Assembly: GCF_042646605.1 (NCBI RefSeq)
Contig: NZ_JBHRUG010000001.1
Coordinates: 1-64,000, forward strand
DNA: 64,000 nt
Direction of reading: 5' to 3'
Source: Litchfieldella rifensis
GTDB lineage: Bacteria > Pseudomonadota > Gammaproteobacteria > Pseudomonadales > Halomonadaceae
The notes under the pieces were generated by a model. The model ran no database searches, was not told where the DNA came from, and worked only from the letters and a program-made list of their open reading frames with translations. A program made the translations under genes and the position numbers. Below are positions 18,414-27,573 of this stretch, in pieces; position 1 is the first letter of the stretch; the number at the start of each line of letters is the position of its first letter.

Positions 18414-19043
18414 TCAGGCGAGGCGACGCAGCACCACGCTGAGGTTGTTGGCCGGCATCTCCACCACCGTCTCCAGCACCAGGCCATGCTGCCCCGCCAG
18501 CTCGACCACGGCGTCCAGGTCGCGAATTCCCCAGCGGGAATCGCGCGCCCGCAGATCGGCATCGAAGGCGGCATTGCTTGGCGCGGTGTGTTCTCCACCA
18601 CGCCGGAAGGGACCATAGAGATACAGCACGCCTCGCTCGGGCAGTCGCTGCCCGGCCTGGGCCATCAGGGCCTGTGTGGCCTCCCAAGACGAGATATGCA
18701 GCATATTGATGCATACCAGCGCATCGAACGCGACAACCGGCCAAGGAATACGGGTCACATCCAATGCCACTGGCGGACGCAAATTGGGCAGGCCGGCATG
18801 CTCACGCCAGGCGGCGATAGACGTCCGTGCCCGGGAGGCCGGATCACTGGGCTGCCAGACGAGTGCCGGCAAGCCCCGGGCAAAGTGCAGGGCATGCTCG
18901 CCACTGCCACTGGCGATCTCCAGCACCGTGCCATGGGCAGGCAGCCACTCGCGCAGCACCTCGAGTATCGGCTCGCGATTACGCGCGGCGGCCGGGCTCG
19001 ACAGGCGTGCATCGGGCTCGGATGCGGGACCCGGGGTGTCCAT
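18414..19043 (-). CDS. DUF938-type SAM-dependent methyltransferase
   Basis: The 209-residue protein has a methyltransferase motif I (VLEIASGSGEHALHFA), an acidic-loop segment (WQPSDP) and INMLHISSWEATQ, all characteristic of the DUF938 family. The reaction and substrate of this family are not established. It lies 3 bp downstream of the esterase gene on the same strand, so the two probably form one operon. Cytoplasmic; no signal sequence. Confidence 0.85.
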   Translation of the reverse strand: MDTPGPASEPDARLSSPAAARNREPILEVLREWLPAHGTVLEIASGSGEHALHFARGLPALVWQPSDPASRARTSIAAWREHAGLPNLRPPVALDVTRIPWPVVAFDALVCINMLHISSWEATQALMAQAGQRLPERGVLYLYGPFRRGGEHTAPSNAAFDADLRARDSRWGIRDLDAVVELAGQHGLVLETVVEMPANNLSVVLRRLA

Positions 19044-19046
19044 GAT

Positions 19047-19718
19047 TCACTCCTTCGCCAAGCGTTGGGCCAGCCAGGGAGCGATATCGGCGACCTGCTG
19101 CGGGCACAACGAATGCTGCATGGGGTAGCGGCGGTAGGTGACCTCATAGCCCATCTCGCGGGCGCGTTCGGCACCCGCTTGCCCCAGGTCCTCCGGCACC
19201 ACCGGATCGAAGCTGCCATGATGGGCCTCGATCACCAGACCACGGTTGGCCTCGTGCGGTTCGATGCTGTCCGCGGTGGCGAAATAGCCGGACAGGACCA
19301 GCAGCCCGGCCAATGGCTGCGGATAAGTCAGCGCCGCCTGGTAGGCCACCGCCCCGCCTTGGGAGAAGCCGGCGATGACGATTCGCCGGCTATCGATGCC
19401 CTTGGCAATCTGCGCGTCGATCAAGGCGTGTATCCGCTTCGCCGACGCCTTGAGTTGAGCCTCGTCGATCCGCCGTCCCAGGTTCATTTCCAGGATGTCG
19501 TACCAGGCCGGCATCATCATGCCGCCATTGATGGTCACCGGCAGTGTCGGCGCATGGGGTAACACGAAGCGCACCGCGAGATCGCTGGGCAGGTTCAGCG
19601 CCGGCACCAGCGGCTCGAAGTCGTGACCGTCGGCGCCCAGGCCATGCAGCAGGATGACACAGCTATCGGCAGGTTGGCCGTTGTGGGGCTCGATGACCAG
19701 CTCGGAAGGACGACTCAT
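19047..19718 (-). CDS. Carboxylesterase/phospholipase-family alpha/beta hydrolase
   Basis: The 223-residue protein belongs to the small carboxylesterase family related to human acyl-protein thioesterase. It shows VILLHGLGADGHDFEPLV near the N terminus, nucleophile elbow GFSQGG, an Asp in HGSFDPVVP and His in YPMQHSLCPQ. ATG 19718 was chosen because AAGGAG lies just upstream; the longer frame starts 63 bp earlier with no ribosome site. It hydrolyses short acyl esters by analogy. It precedes the DUF938 gene by 3 bp. Confidence 0.88.
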   Translation of the reverse strand: MSRPSELVIEPHNGQPADSCVILLHGLGADGHDFEPLVPALNLPSDLAVRFVLPHAPTLPVTINGGMMMPAWYDILEMNLGRRIDEAQLKASAKRIHALIDAQIAKGIDSRRIVIAGFSQGGAVAYQAALTYPQPLAGLLVLSGYFATADSIEPHEANRGLVIEAHHGSFDPVVPEDLGQAGAERAREMGYEVTYRRYPMQHSLCPQQVADIAPWLAQRLAKE

Positions 19719-19809
19719 CTCAGGCACTCCTTGAAAGATTTTCGTTACCCTAACGCAAGCCCGTGCCCACGACGAGCCCAAGCTGGCATCGATACCGCCC
19801 GGCTTCCTG

Positions 19810-21579
19810 TCAGAACGGCCAGATCAGCGGGATCAGCGGCAACGCCACCAGCGCGACGAGCATGTTGAGCAGCCCACCCATCCGCAGGTAGTCGCCGAAG
19901 CGATAGCCTCCCGGACCATACACCATCAGATTGGTCTGGTAACCGATCGGGGTGATGAAACTCGCCGACGCCGCGAACATCACCGCCACCACGAAGGGCA
20001 TGGGGCTCACGCCCAGGCTTTCGGCACTGGCGACGACGATGGGAAAGGTGATCACCGCTGCGGCATTGTTGGTGATCAGCGCGGTCAGCAGCGCCACGAC
20101 AGCGTAGACCACGAACAGCAGCAGCCAGGGATTGCCATCGGCCATGCCCAATGTCGTGGACGCCAGGGCCTGCGCCATACCGGAGTTCTCCAGAGCGGAG
20201 CCGAGCCCGAACGACGCAGCGATGGTCAACAACACCTGCACGTCCAGGCTACGCTTGGCAGCACCGATGGTGCAGCAGCCGGTGAGCACCGCCAGCGCCG
20301 CCCCGAACATCGCGGCATTGAGCAGGCTCAGCACGCCGAATGTCGCCAGGGCGATCACTCCGATCAGGATGCTCCACGCCAGCCAGGCCTTCTCGTGGAT
20401 GGGGCGCGCCGCACCGTTGACCTGGCTGATCAGCAGGAAATCACGCGACTGGCGATGGCGTTCGATGAACGGCGGGCGCGCTTCGAGCAGCAGCACATCG
20501 GCGGGCTGCAGGCGAATCTGCCCCAGATTGCCGGCCACGCGCTCGCCACTGCGGCATACCGCCAGCACCGCGGCGCCATAGAGGGTGCGGAAGTGCCCCT
20601 CGCGGATGCGCTGACCAACGAACTGGCATTGATCCGACACCACCGCTTCGACCAGCCGCCGCTCCTTGAATTCCTTCTCCAGGCTCGACTCGCCATCATG
20701 GGAAGGCCTCAGCCCCCGCACCTGTTGCAGCTCCACCGCCGCCGCCGAGGTACCGGCGAACACCAGCCGGTCGCCCCCCTTGAGCTTCTCCCCGGGGCCG
20801 ACCACGCTGACCACGTTGCCATCACGCTCGATCTCGACCAGGAACAGTTCCTGCAGATGACGCAGGCCCGCCCCTTCCACCGTCTTGTCGACCAGCGGTC
20901 CCTGCCGATCGACCTCCATCTCGATGGTGAATTCACGCGGGTTCTCGAAGGCCTGATCGGCACCACGCCGTTTGGGCAACAGCCGATGCCCCACCAGCAG
21001 CAGATAGAGGACCCCGACCACGGCCACCGGCACTCCCACCCAGGCGATATCGAACAACCCCATCGCCAGTTCGGGGTAACGATTGGCCAGCATGCCATTG
21101 ACCACCAGATTGGTACTGGTGCCGAACAAGGTGATGGTGCCGCCGAGGATCGAGGCGAAGCTCAGCGGCATCAAGAAGCGATGCGCGGGGAACGCCATTC
21201 GCCGGCTCCAGCTCAACACCGCCGGGATATAAGTCGCCACCACGGGGGTGTTGTTGAGAAAACCGCTCATGCTGGCCACCGGCAGCAGCAGGCGCAGCAA
21301 GGCACGCCCTTCGGTCCTCGGGCGCCCCAGCACATAGCGGATGATCAGGTCGATGCCGCCGGTCTCCCGAATGCTCGCCACCAGCACATACATGAAAGCC
21401 ACGGTGAACAGGCCACTGTTGGAGAACCCGGCCAGCGCCTGCTGTGGATCGATCACCCCCAGTGTGAGCAACAGGATCACGGCACCGAGCAGGATCATGT
21501 CGGCACCGATACGAGTGAAGGCCATTAGCGGGAAGACAGCGATGACGACGGCAAGGGCCAACCAGGCATCGAGCGGCAT
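19810..21579 (-). CDS. SLC13/DASS-family permease with cytoplasmic TrkA-C domains
   Basis: The 589-residue protein has two hydrophobic halves separated by a soluble section of about 200 residues. The permease halves contain SGFLNNTPVVATYIPAV and the second conserved turn ALITNNAAAVITFP and FITPIGYQTNLMVYGPGGY. The central section (about 205-370) resembles paired TrkA-C/RCK_C ligand-binding domains (GDRLVFAGTSAAAVEL). Proteins of this architecture transport dicarboxylates, sulfate or related anions with sodium. ATG 21579 is favoured over TTG 21585; the ribosome site is weak. A heptanucleotide repeat lies about 100 bp upstream. Confidence 0.87.
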   Translation of the reverse strand: MPLDAWLALAVVIAVFPLMAFTRIGADMILLGAVILLLTLGVIDPQQALAGFSNSGLFTVAFMYVLVASIRETGGIDLIIRYVLGRPRTEGRALLRLLLPVASMSGFLNNTPVVATYIPAVLSWSRRMAFPAHRFLMPLSFASILGGTITLFGTSTNLVVNGMLANRYPELAMGLFDIAWVGVPVAVVGVLYLLLVGHRLLPKRRGADQAFENPREFTIEMEVDRQGPLVDKTVEGAGLRHLQELFLVEIERDGNVVSVVGPGEKLKGGDRLVFAGTSAAAVELQQVRGLRPSHDGESSLEKEFKERRLVEAVVSDQCQFVGQRIREGHFRTLYGAAVLAVCRSGERVAGNLGQIRLQPADVLLLEARPPFIERHRQSRDFLLISQVNGAARPIHEKAWLAWSILIGVIALATFGVLSLLNAAMFGAALAVLTGCCTIGAAKRSLDVQVLLTIAASFGLGSALENSGMAQALASTTLGMADGNPWLLLFVVYAVVALLTALITNNAAAVITFPIVVASAESLGVSPMPFVVAVMFAASASFITPIGYQTNLMVYGPGGYRFGDYLRMGGLLNMLVALVALPLIPLIWPF

Positions 21580-21681
21580 GAGCAATCCATTGGCTATGAG
21601 ACGAAAGGCCTCATTGTGAACGCCACGAATTATACCCTAAAGTTATTTGTAGAAATTTATCTAGAAGAAAAATATATAAGA

Positions 21682-21737
21682 GAAGGAAGAAGGAAGAAGG
21701 AAGAAGGAAGAAGGAAGAAGGAAGAAGGAAGAAGGAA
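21682..21737. repeat. Eight-copy heptanucleotide tandem repeat (GAAGGAA)
   Basis: The 7-bp unit GAAGGAA is repeated eight times without interruption, 56 bp in all, inside an AT-rich spacer. It lies 103 bp upstream of the SLC13 permease start and downstream of the cold-shock gene's terminator. In the plus frame beginning at 21616 it reads as a seven-residue repeat (EGRRKKE), but that ORF has no other support. Perfect short tandem repeats are prone to slippage, which would alter promoter spacing. Confidence 0.9.
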
Positions 21738-21767
21738 GGCAGAGCCTGGAGGAAGCGTCCGGAACGC

Positions 21768-21793
21768 ACAAGGCCCGCCGAAGCGGGCCTTGT
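21768..21793 (-). terminator. Terminator of the cold-shock gene
   Basis: On the minus strand ACAAGGCCCGC-TTCG-GCGGGCCTTGT forms an 11-bp perfect stem with a stable UUCG tetraloop, 44 bp after the cold-shock stop codon. The following bases are not T-rich, but the stem strength and position support a terminator. Confidence 0.75.
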
Positions 21794-21836
21794 GGATCGC
21801 TACCGGGCGGTAGCGAGCATCTCGTTCGATCAGCGC

Positions 21837-22043
21837 TTAGCCGATGACCTTGATGTTGGAAGCCTGGAGGCCTTTCTTGCCCTGGGTGACGTCGAAGGAA
21901 ACCTTCTGGCCGTCCTGCAGGGTCTTGAAGCCGTCAGACTGAATCTCGGAGAAGTGCGCGAACAGGTCGTCGCCGTTGTCTTCCGGAGAGATGAAGCCGA
22001 AGCCTTTGGTGTCGTTGAACCACTTGACTGTACCAGTTGCCAT
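21837..22043 (-). CDS. CspA-family cold-shock protein
   Basis: The 68-residue protein is a single cold-shock domain with RNP1 KGFGFISP and RNP2-like LFAHFSEI, and a start MATGTVKWFNDTK. It binds single-stranded nucleic acid and acts as an RNA chaperone. The ATG follows GAGGAATTGGAAA. The 172-bp gap to the next gene allows a long 5' leader of the kind that controls some csp genes; an inverted-repeat segment CTGCGCGCATGCTGCGCGCAG lies at about 22182-22202, near the upstream end of that gap. Confidence 0.95.
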   Translation of the reverse strand: MATGTVKWFNDTKGFGFISPEDNGDDLFAHFSEIQSDGFKTLQDGQKVSFDVTQGKKGLQASNIKVIG

Positions 22044-22215
22044 TTTCCAATTCCTCAAATAGCAGATGTTAAAACCGGGAATTACCCGAGGTAAGTGGGT
22101 AAAACAAGGGGATATACACCAGGCTACCGAAGCTTTGTGACAACTTTCGAGTACAACTGACGATATTCGACTTGCTAACCAACTGCGCGCAGCATGCGCG
22201 CAGAATCTCGCCACG

Positions 22216-23892
22216 TCAATCATAATTTTCAGTCGAGGGGCGATTCAGGGCCAGCAACAGGTCGCTGTCGCGCCGATAGATGTCCGGCCGAAACGCCAAC
22301 GAGCCGTTTTCGGCCGTATCCACGGTCCAGTAATGCAGAATCACGGGTACCCGCTGGCTGAGGTCGACGGTGCGCGTCTCGCCGCTGGCCACGGCCTGCT
22401 GGAGAGCCGCCGCATCCCAACGCCGATTGTCGTCGAGCAGCAGGCGAACGAACTGCATGGCGTTCTCGACGCGAATGCACCCCGAGCTCACTGCGCGTTG
22501 CGGGTTGTCGAAGAGGTGCTGTGACGGCGTATCGTGCAGATACACCGAGTGGCGGTTGGGGAAACGGATCACCACCCTCCCCAGGGGATTCTGCCCTCCC
22601 GCCGCCTGGCGCAGCATGATCGCCCCGGGGTTCTGCCAGTCGACCTCCTGTGGATCGAGATGCCGGCCCTGCATGTCGATGACAGCAAGATTCTTCCGCT
22701 TCAGGTACTCCAGGTCCTCACGAATCTTCGGCAGCTTGTCTTCACGGAAGATCGTCGGCGGCACCGTCCAGGTGGGATTGAACGTCAGACGGGTGATCTC
22801 GGAGCGTAACGTCGGTGTCGTGCGGTAAGGCTGGCCGACCACGATTCGGGTTTGCCAGACGTCGTCGCCGGGCAGGAAATAGCGCAGCTCGTAGCCGGCG
22901 ATATCCACCAGCACGAAGGAATCCGGTAAATCGTGCAGCATCCAGCGGGCCCGCTCCAGATTGACACGAATCTGGTCGATGCGCCGGCTCACGCCGACAT
23001 TGAGAGCCGCGCGGGTCTGAGGCCCGACGACGCCGTCGTCCTCCAGCAGGTGGCGACGCTGGAACCGCCGTACGGCATCCGCCAGCGCTGCGTCGTAGCG
23101 CTTGGCCTCGGGCACGTCGAGGATGAGGCCAGCATGCTCCTCACGATAGTAGTCGGCATCCGCCACCAGCAATTCGGGTTGCCCGAGTACGCCCAGCCGC
23201 TCGCGCAGCAAGGCCACGTCCGGATGACGGTCGCCGGGCCGCAGGGGGGCCTCGCGAGCCGGCACTTGCGGCCAGCCACCGGCCGCTTCGATGGCGCGGT
23301 AGCGCCCCAGGCCCTCGCGCAGCCGTTGGTAAGGAGGGTAATCCGGCCTCGCCCGGTCGAAGGCTCCTTCGATATCGCCCGCCTCCACGGCACGCGACAG
23401 CGCCGCCATATCCGGTGCAAAACCTGGCCTGGGGATTTCCCAGTCGCTGTCGACGGCGGTGGGATCCACCTTGCCCAGGTGCAGATATCGCAAGGCCCGC
23501 AGAAAACGGCGCGTGGCGCCCAGATCGACCCGGGCCAGTGCGTCGCTATTCCTGTCCTGGATTCGCTGCCATGCTTGCGCCAAGGCGTCGGGGCGATAGT
23601 CGGCGGGTATCAGACCATCGTCATCCAGCCCGTGAAGCGCCGCCACCAGGGCAGAGATGTGCCGGTCGTCATTCCAGACCGGTTGAAAGTCTCGTGCCGC
23701 ATAGAAGTCATGAACATGCCGATTCAAGACATTGTCACGCGGGCCATCTTGCACCAAGGCCTGCAGACGGGCCGACACCTCATCGGGCGACGCGCCATTC
23801 GATGTCTCCGTTTGTCCCCAGGCAGCCTCCGCTACCCATAACGTGGCAAACAGCGACACGAGCAGCACCTGAGTCAATCGATACGGGAGCAT
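22216..23892 (-). CDS. Murein L,D-transpeptidase (YcbB/LdtD type)
   Basis: The 558-residue protein has an N-terminal signal peptide (LTQVLLVSLFATLWVAEAAWG), a helical scaffold, a peptidoglycan-binding repeat around 260-310 (RFQRRHLLEDDGVVGPQTR) and a YkuD catalytic domain ending in HDTPSQHLF and SSGCIRVENA, with the catalytic cysteine. It cross-links peptidoglycan (3-3 links) in the periplasm. ATG 23892 gives a proper signal peptide and follows AGGAAG; a much longer in-frame ORF to 24426 overlaps the divergent neighbour and is rejected. It is divergent from a second YkuD-type protein. Confidence 0.92.
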   Translation of the reverse strand: MLPYRLTQVLLVSLFATLWVAEAAWGQTETSNGASPDEVSARLQALVQDGPRDNVLNRHVHDFYAARDFQPVWNDDRHISALVAALHGLDDDGLIPADYRPDALAQAWQRIQDRNSDALARVDLGATRRFLRALRYLHLGKVDPTAVDSDWEIPRPGFAPDMAALSRAVEAGDIEGAFDRARPDYPPYQRLREGLGRYRAIEAAGGWPQVPAREAPLRPGDRHPDVALLRERLGVLGQPELLVADADYYREEHAGLILDVPEAKRYDAALADAVRRFQRRHLLEDDGVVGPQTRAALNVGVSRRIDQIRVNLERARWMLHDLPDSFVLVDIAGYELRYFLPGDDVWQTRIVVGQPYRTTPTLRSEITRLTFNPTWTVPPTIFREDKLPKIREDLEYLKRKNLAVIDMQGRHLDPQEVDWQNPGAIMLRQAAGGQNPLGRVVIRFPNRHSVYLHDTPSQHLFDNPQRAVSSGCIRVENAMQFVRLLLDDNRRWDAAALQQAVASGETRTVDLSQRVPVILHYWTVDTAENGSLAFRPDIYRRDSDLLLALNRPSTENYD

Positions 23893-24052
23893 GGGCTTCC
23901 TGCCTCTTTTCAACGTTTCAACGAGTTGGCCGTCCTGGCCTCTGCGGTCATAATGAATCCTACCCAAGCTGAGGTCATCGTACCGACCCCTGCTTGTATT
24001 CACCTTAGTTAAATTATGCATTGATGGACCAGTCGAGAGGGAGCTCACCATA

Positions 24053-24781
24053 ATGACGACACGCCCGCTTGCCTGCCTCGAGCGCTTCCGTGCCCTGTCT
24101 CTAGCCAGCCTGCTGTTTCTCGCCTCTCCCGCTACCGCCGCCTCCCTGGCCGATATCCTGCAACGTTTGGCCCCCGGTGCCGATGCCCGCGTCCTGCGCC
24201 TGGCCGCCAGCGCCCTGAACTGCGCCCAACCCGATGCCGAGCACCTGGCGGTAATCGACTTCTCGCGTTCCGCCAATGAGCCACGCCTGTGGGTCTTCGA
24301 TCTGGAACGACAGCGGCTGCTGTTCGAAGAGCTGGTCTCCCATGGCCGGGGCTCCGGCGACGAACGGGCGCTCTGGTTCTCGAACACCCCCGAGAGCCAC
24401 CAATCGAGCCTGGGGCTGTTTCGCACCCTGAACAGCTACTACGGTAGCAACGGCTATTCGCTGCGCCTGGAGGGACTCGAGCCCGGCGTCAACGACCTGG
24501 CCTACGAACGCGCCATCGTCATTCATGGCGCCGACTACGTCAGCGAAGATTTCATCGCCGAGTATGGACGCCTGGGGCGCAGCCACGGTTGCCCCGCCGT
24601 GCGCCAGGAAATCGCCCAGCCGCTGATCGACAGCCTGAAGGAAGAGCAGTACCTGTTCGCCTACTATCCCGACCAGCGGTGGCTCTCACAATCACATTTC
24701 CTCGACTGCGGCCGCAACGTCAACCTGGCCAACAGCATCGATGCCCGGAATGATTCCGTGGCAATGCAGGCAGTGCGCTAG
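24053..24781 (+). CDS. Murein L,D-transpeptidase catalytic-domain family protein
   Basis: The 242-residue protein starts with a signal sequence (SLASLLFLASPATAAS) and is a YkuD_2-type protein: VIDFSRSANEPRLWVFDL, VSHGRGSGDE, IVIHGADYVS and GRSHGCPAV with the catalytic His/Cys. It should act on periplasmic peptidoglycan. The start follows GGGAG. It is divergently transcribed from the larger YcbB-type enzyme across 160 bp, so both may share regulation. It ends 2 bp before the convergent nucleotidase gene. Confidence 0.88.
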   Translation: MTTRPLACLERFRALSLASLLFLASPATAASLADILQRLAPGADARVLRLAASALNCAQPDAEHLAVIDFSRSANEPRLWVFDLERQRLLFEELVSHGRGSGDERALWFSNTPESHQSSLGLFRTLNSYYGSNGYSLRLEGLEPGVNDLAYERAIVIHGADYVSEDFIAEYGRLGRSHGCPAVRQEIAQPLIDSLKEEQYLFAYYPDQRWLSQSHFLDCGRNVNLANSIDARNDSVAMQAVR

Positions 24782-24783
24782 TC

Positions 24784-25740
24784 TCACTTGGATGACTCGG
24801 GCCGCTCTTTCGCCCCCTGATTCAACTGGCCGAATGGCACATGCACGGAAGGCAGGATATCGCTGGTCGGCGAGAGGTGGGAGGCTTGATCGTCGAAGAA
24901 GATATGCGGCTTGATGATGCCCAACACGTGTTCCTTGGCGACGCCGCCCAGGAAATAGGCTTCGTTGACGGTCACGCCCCAACTGCGCATGGTGTGGATG
25001 ACGCGCTCGTGCGCCGGCGCATTGCGGGCGGTGACGATGGACACCCGCACCTTCGGCCGATACTGGCCATCCGTCTCCTGGGCACGCTGCTTCTCCAGCG
25101 CCTGGATGCGGGCCAGCTTGCGCAGGAAATCGGCCAGCAAGCCCGATTCGGCGGGGACTTGCGCATTCGTACGTTCGTACTCGCGAAACGCCTCGATGCC
25201 CTGCTGCTGGTAGATGGTTTCCGACTCGTCGGTGACCAGTACGCCATCGAAGTCGAATGCGATACGCAGTTCTTCCTCATCCGTCAGGTCGAAATCGCTC
25301 GACGACAGGACCTGGCCGGCCGGATGCCCGGCGAGTATCGCCTGATCGACGTCCTGACGGTTGGCCGACAGGAACAGGCTGATATTCAGCGCCGGGATGA
25401 AGCGGTGGGGGTAGCGGCCCTGCAGGAAAATCGCCCGGGTGATGCCCAGTCCGTGATGCTCGATCGACTTCATCACCCGCAGCCCCGTCTCCGGGTCATT
25501 GCGCGACAGCAGCACCACCTCGATGGGCGGGTTGTCGGGGCTGAGCGTATTCAGCGACAGCAGCCGCTTGATGAAAGGAAACGCCACGCCGACTGCCAGC
25601 GGCACATTCTCGTTGTCGCGCTGATAGGTCCGGTAGGCCGCTTCGCCCTGCTCGCGAAAGACCCGGTCGGATTCGGCAAGATCGAAGAGCGCGCTGGAAG
25701 CGAGCCCGATCACCAGGCGGTCGCTGAGATCGTATGGCAT
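24784..25740 (-). CDS. 5'-nucleotidase (cytosolic NT5C1-like family)
   Basis: The 318-residue protein matches the bacterial 5'-nucleotidase family with HAD-like motif FDFDGVLVTDESE at about 165, preceded by LVIGLASSALFDL. The later segment TARNAPAHERVIHTM and FLGGVAKEHVLGIIKPHIFFDD provides the remaining HAD motifs. It would dephosphorylate nucleoside monophosphates in the cytoplasm. ATG 25740 was selected because AGGGA lies 5 bp upstream; a GTG 15 bp earlier is possible. It is monocistronic or read with ggt upstream. Confidence 0.85.
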   Translation of the reverse strand: MPYDLSDRLVIGLASSALFDLAESDRVFREQGEAAYRTYQRDNENVPLAVGVAFPFIKRLLSLNTLSPDNPPIEVVLLSRNDPETGLRVMKSIEHHGLGITRAIFLQGRYPHRFIPALNISLFLSANRQDVDQAILAGHPAGQVLSSSDFDLTDEEELRIAFDFDGVLVTDESETIYQQQGIEAFREYERTNAQVPAESGLLADFLRKLARIQALEKQRAQETDGQYRPKVRVSIVTARNAPAHERVIHTMRSWGVTVNEAYFLGGVAKEHVLGIIKPHIFFDDQASHLSPTSDILPSVHVPFGQLNQGAKERPESSK

Positions 25741-25818
25741 GATGTTCCCTGGCACCGGTGCTGTGGTGGAGTCATCAGACCATGGCCCAGCGCCAGCAGA
25801 GAAGCAAGTGACGGCACC

Positions 25819-27405
25819 TCAGTAGCCGGCGGCACCGCCATCGCTGCGGGGGTCATGGGCACCTTCGATGAGCCCATCCGGGTGGTGAACGATCCCGCCA
25901 GCGTGCCCCATGGCATCGCTGAAAGCCTCGTCCAGTACTTCCACGTCGTGACCGGCCTCACGCAGTGCCTGAACCAGCGGCTCGGGAAAGCGTGACTCGA
26001 GCTTGAGGTTGGTGCTCGACTCCCCCCAGGTTCGCCCCAGCAGCCAACGGGGGGCACTGACCGCTTCTTGCAGCGACATGCCGAACCGCGCATACCGTGA
26101 GTAGACCGCAGCCTGAGTCTGCGGCTGCCCTTCCCCTCCCATGGTGCCATAGACCAGGGTACGACCATCATCGAAACGGGCCAGGGCGGGATTGAGGGTA
26201 TGGAATGGCTTTCGCCCGGGGCCGAGCGCACGCAGCGCCTGCTCGTCCAGTGAGAAGCTGATGCCTCGATTCTGCCAGAGCACGCCGCTTTCCGGCAGCA
26301 CGACCCCACTGCCGAACTCCCAGTAGATGCTCTGGATGAAGCTGACGGCACGTCCCTGGTCGTCGACAGCGCCCATCCAGATGGTATCGCCCGGCGCTGG
26401 CTCATGGGGCCAGGGTAGTGCCCTTTCCATGCTGATGTGGCTTGCTTCACGGTCCAGCGCTGCATCGTCGAGCAGGGTCTGCAACTCGACCGCCAGGCGC
26501 TGCGGGTCGGTGAGGTAACGGTCCCGCAGCAGGAAGGCTCGCTTGGTGGACTCGACCAAGCCATGCAGGTGCGCCCGGCCATTCCCCTCGGTCACGTTCA
26601 GGCGCTCGAACAGTCCGAGGATCATCAGTGAGGCAACTCCTTGGGTCGGCGCCGGGAGGTTGTAGAGGGTGGCATCCTTCAACGGCATCTCGAGCGCTGC
26701 CACCCGCCGTGCTCGATAGGCGGCAAAGTCCTCACGACGCAGTGGACTACCCAGCGCCTCCAGGTCCCTGGCCATGCTGGCGGCCAGTTCCCCTCGATAG
26801 AAGTCCTCGAGCCCCGCCCAGCCCAGTTGTTCCAAGGTGTTGGCCAGGCGTGGCTGGCAAAGCCTGGTTCCCTCGCGAGGGGCCGAGCCATCGCCAAGGA
26901 AGGTCTCTGCAAACCCCGGGCTGCGAGAAAGGGAGGCCTGATGCTTGGCCGTGAGTACCGCCTGACTGCGGGAAACCGCCACTCCCCGGCGGGCATGATG
27001 GATCGCGTCACCCAGCAGACGCGCCAATGGCAACGTTCCTCCCCAGGCGTCGGAGACTTTGAGTGCCTCACGCCAGCCGTCCACCGTGCCGGCCATGGTC
27101 AAGGCCGCAAGCGGACCGCGTTCGGGAATGCTCGAGTGCCCGGCATAGAAACTCAAATCAGCCAAACCGGCGGCCGGGCCACAGGCATCGATCGCCACCG
27201 GTCGCCTGCCGGGCTCATGAATCAACCAGAAGCCGTCGCCACCGATGGCGTTCATGTGGGGGTAGGCCACGGCGATGGTGGCGGCCGCGGCGACCATGGC
27301 TTCCACCGCGTTGCCTCCCTCCTTGAGGACATCGCGACCGACCTCGGCAGCCAGGTGATGGGGCGCCACGCACATGCCGCCGTAACCGCGTCGTGTATGG
27401 ATCAT
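25819..27405 (-). CDS. Gamma-glutamyltransferase family protein
   Basis: The 528-residue N-terminal-nucleophile hydrolase shows the family start GGMCVAPHHLAAEVG and GGNAVEAMVAAAATIAVAYPHMN, then GGDGFWLIHEPG. The probable self-processing nucleophile is the Thr of GDTIWMGAVD at about residue 340, and the later GSGVVLPESGVLWQNRG and GGEGQPQTQAAV match the small subunit. No signal peptide is apparent, which places it with the YwrD-like cytoplasmic branch rather than periplasmic GGT. AAGGAA precedes ATG 27405. It is divergent from the chromate transporter pair; substrate is unproven. Confidence 0.85.
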   Translation of the reverse strand: MIHTRRGYGGMCVAPHHLAAEVGRDVLKEGGNAVEAMVAAAATIAVAYPHMNAIGGDGFWLIHEPGRRPVAIDACGPAAGLADLSFYAGHSSIPERGPLAALTMAGTVDGWREALKVSDAWGGTLPLARLLGDAIHHARRGVAVSRSQAVLTAKHQASLSRSPGFAETFLGDGSAPREGTRLCQPRLANTLEQLGWAGLEDFYRGELAASMARDLEALGSPLRREDFAAYRARRVAALEMPLKDATLYNLPAPTQGVASLMILGLFERLNVTEGNGRAHLHGLVESTKRAFLLRDRYLTDPQRLAVELQTLLDDAALDREASHISMERALPWPHEPAPGDTIWMGAVDDQGRAVSFIQSIYWEFGSGVVLPESGVLWQNRGISFSLDEQALRALGPGRKPFHTLNPALARFDDGRTLVYGTMGGEGQPQTQAAVYSRYARFGMSLQEAVSAPRWLLGRTWGESSTNLKLESRFPEPLVQALREAGHDVEVLDEAFSDAMGHAGGIVHHPDGLIEGAHDPRSDGGAAGY

Positions 27406-27500
27406 CGGGTTTCCTTCGTGTCGGTCGAATTCCAAGCCTCTACCCGCCTTGATATCTCGATCCAGGGCGTTGATGGCGACCTTCTCGCCGGCCTAAAATA

Positions 27501-27530
27501 ATCGATTTTTCATTGTACTATCGATTTTCA
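27501..27530. promoter_or_regulatory. Direct repeat in the ggt / chromate transporter spacer
   Basis: ATCGATTTTTCA (27501-27512) and ATCGATTTTCA (27520-27530) form a direct repeat with a 19-bp period in the AT-rich divergent spacer. Two phased copies on roughly two helical turns suggest a regulator-binding site, but no regulator gene is adjacent. Confidence 0.35.
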
Positions 27531-27573
27531 ATAAAGAGATCACAAACCGCTTCTCGATCCAGGAGTTCCACTC

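Noticed and set aside
21682..21737. CRISPR array
   Set aside because: The 7-bp units are directly adjacent with no spacers and no cas genes are near.
21616..21813. Plus-strand ORF across the heptanucleotide repeat
   Set aside because: Apart from the repeat it has no protein character, no ribosome site and runs into the cold-shock terminator.
23893..24426. N-terminal extension of the YcbB-type transpeptidase
   Set aside because: It would overlap the divergent YkuD_2 gene and would bury the signal peptide, which begins at 23892.
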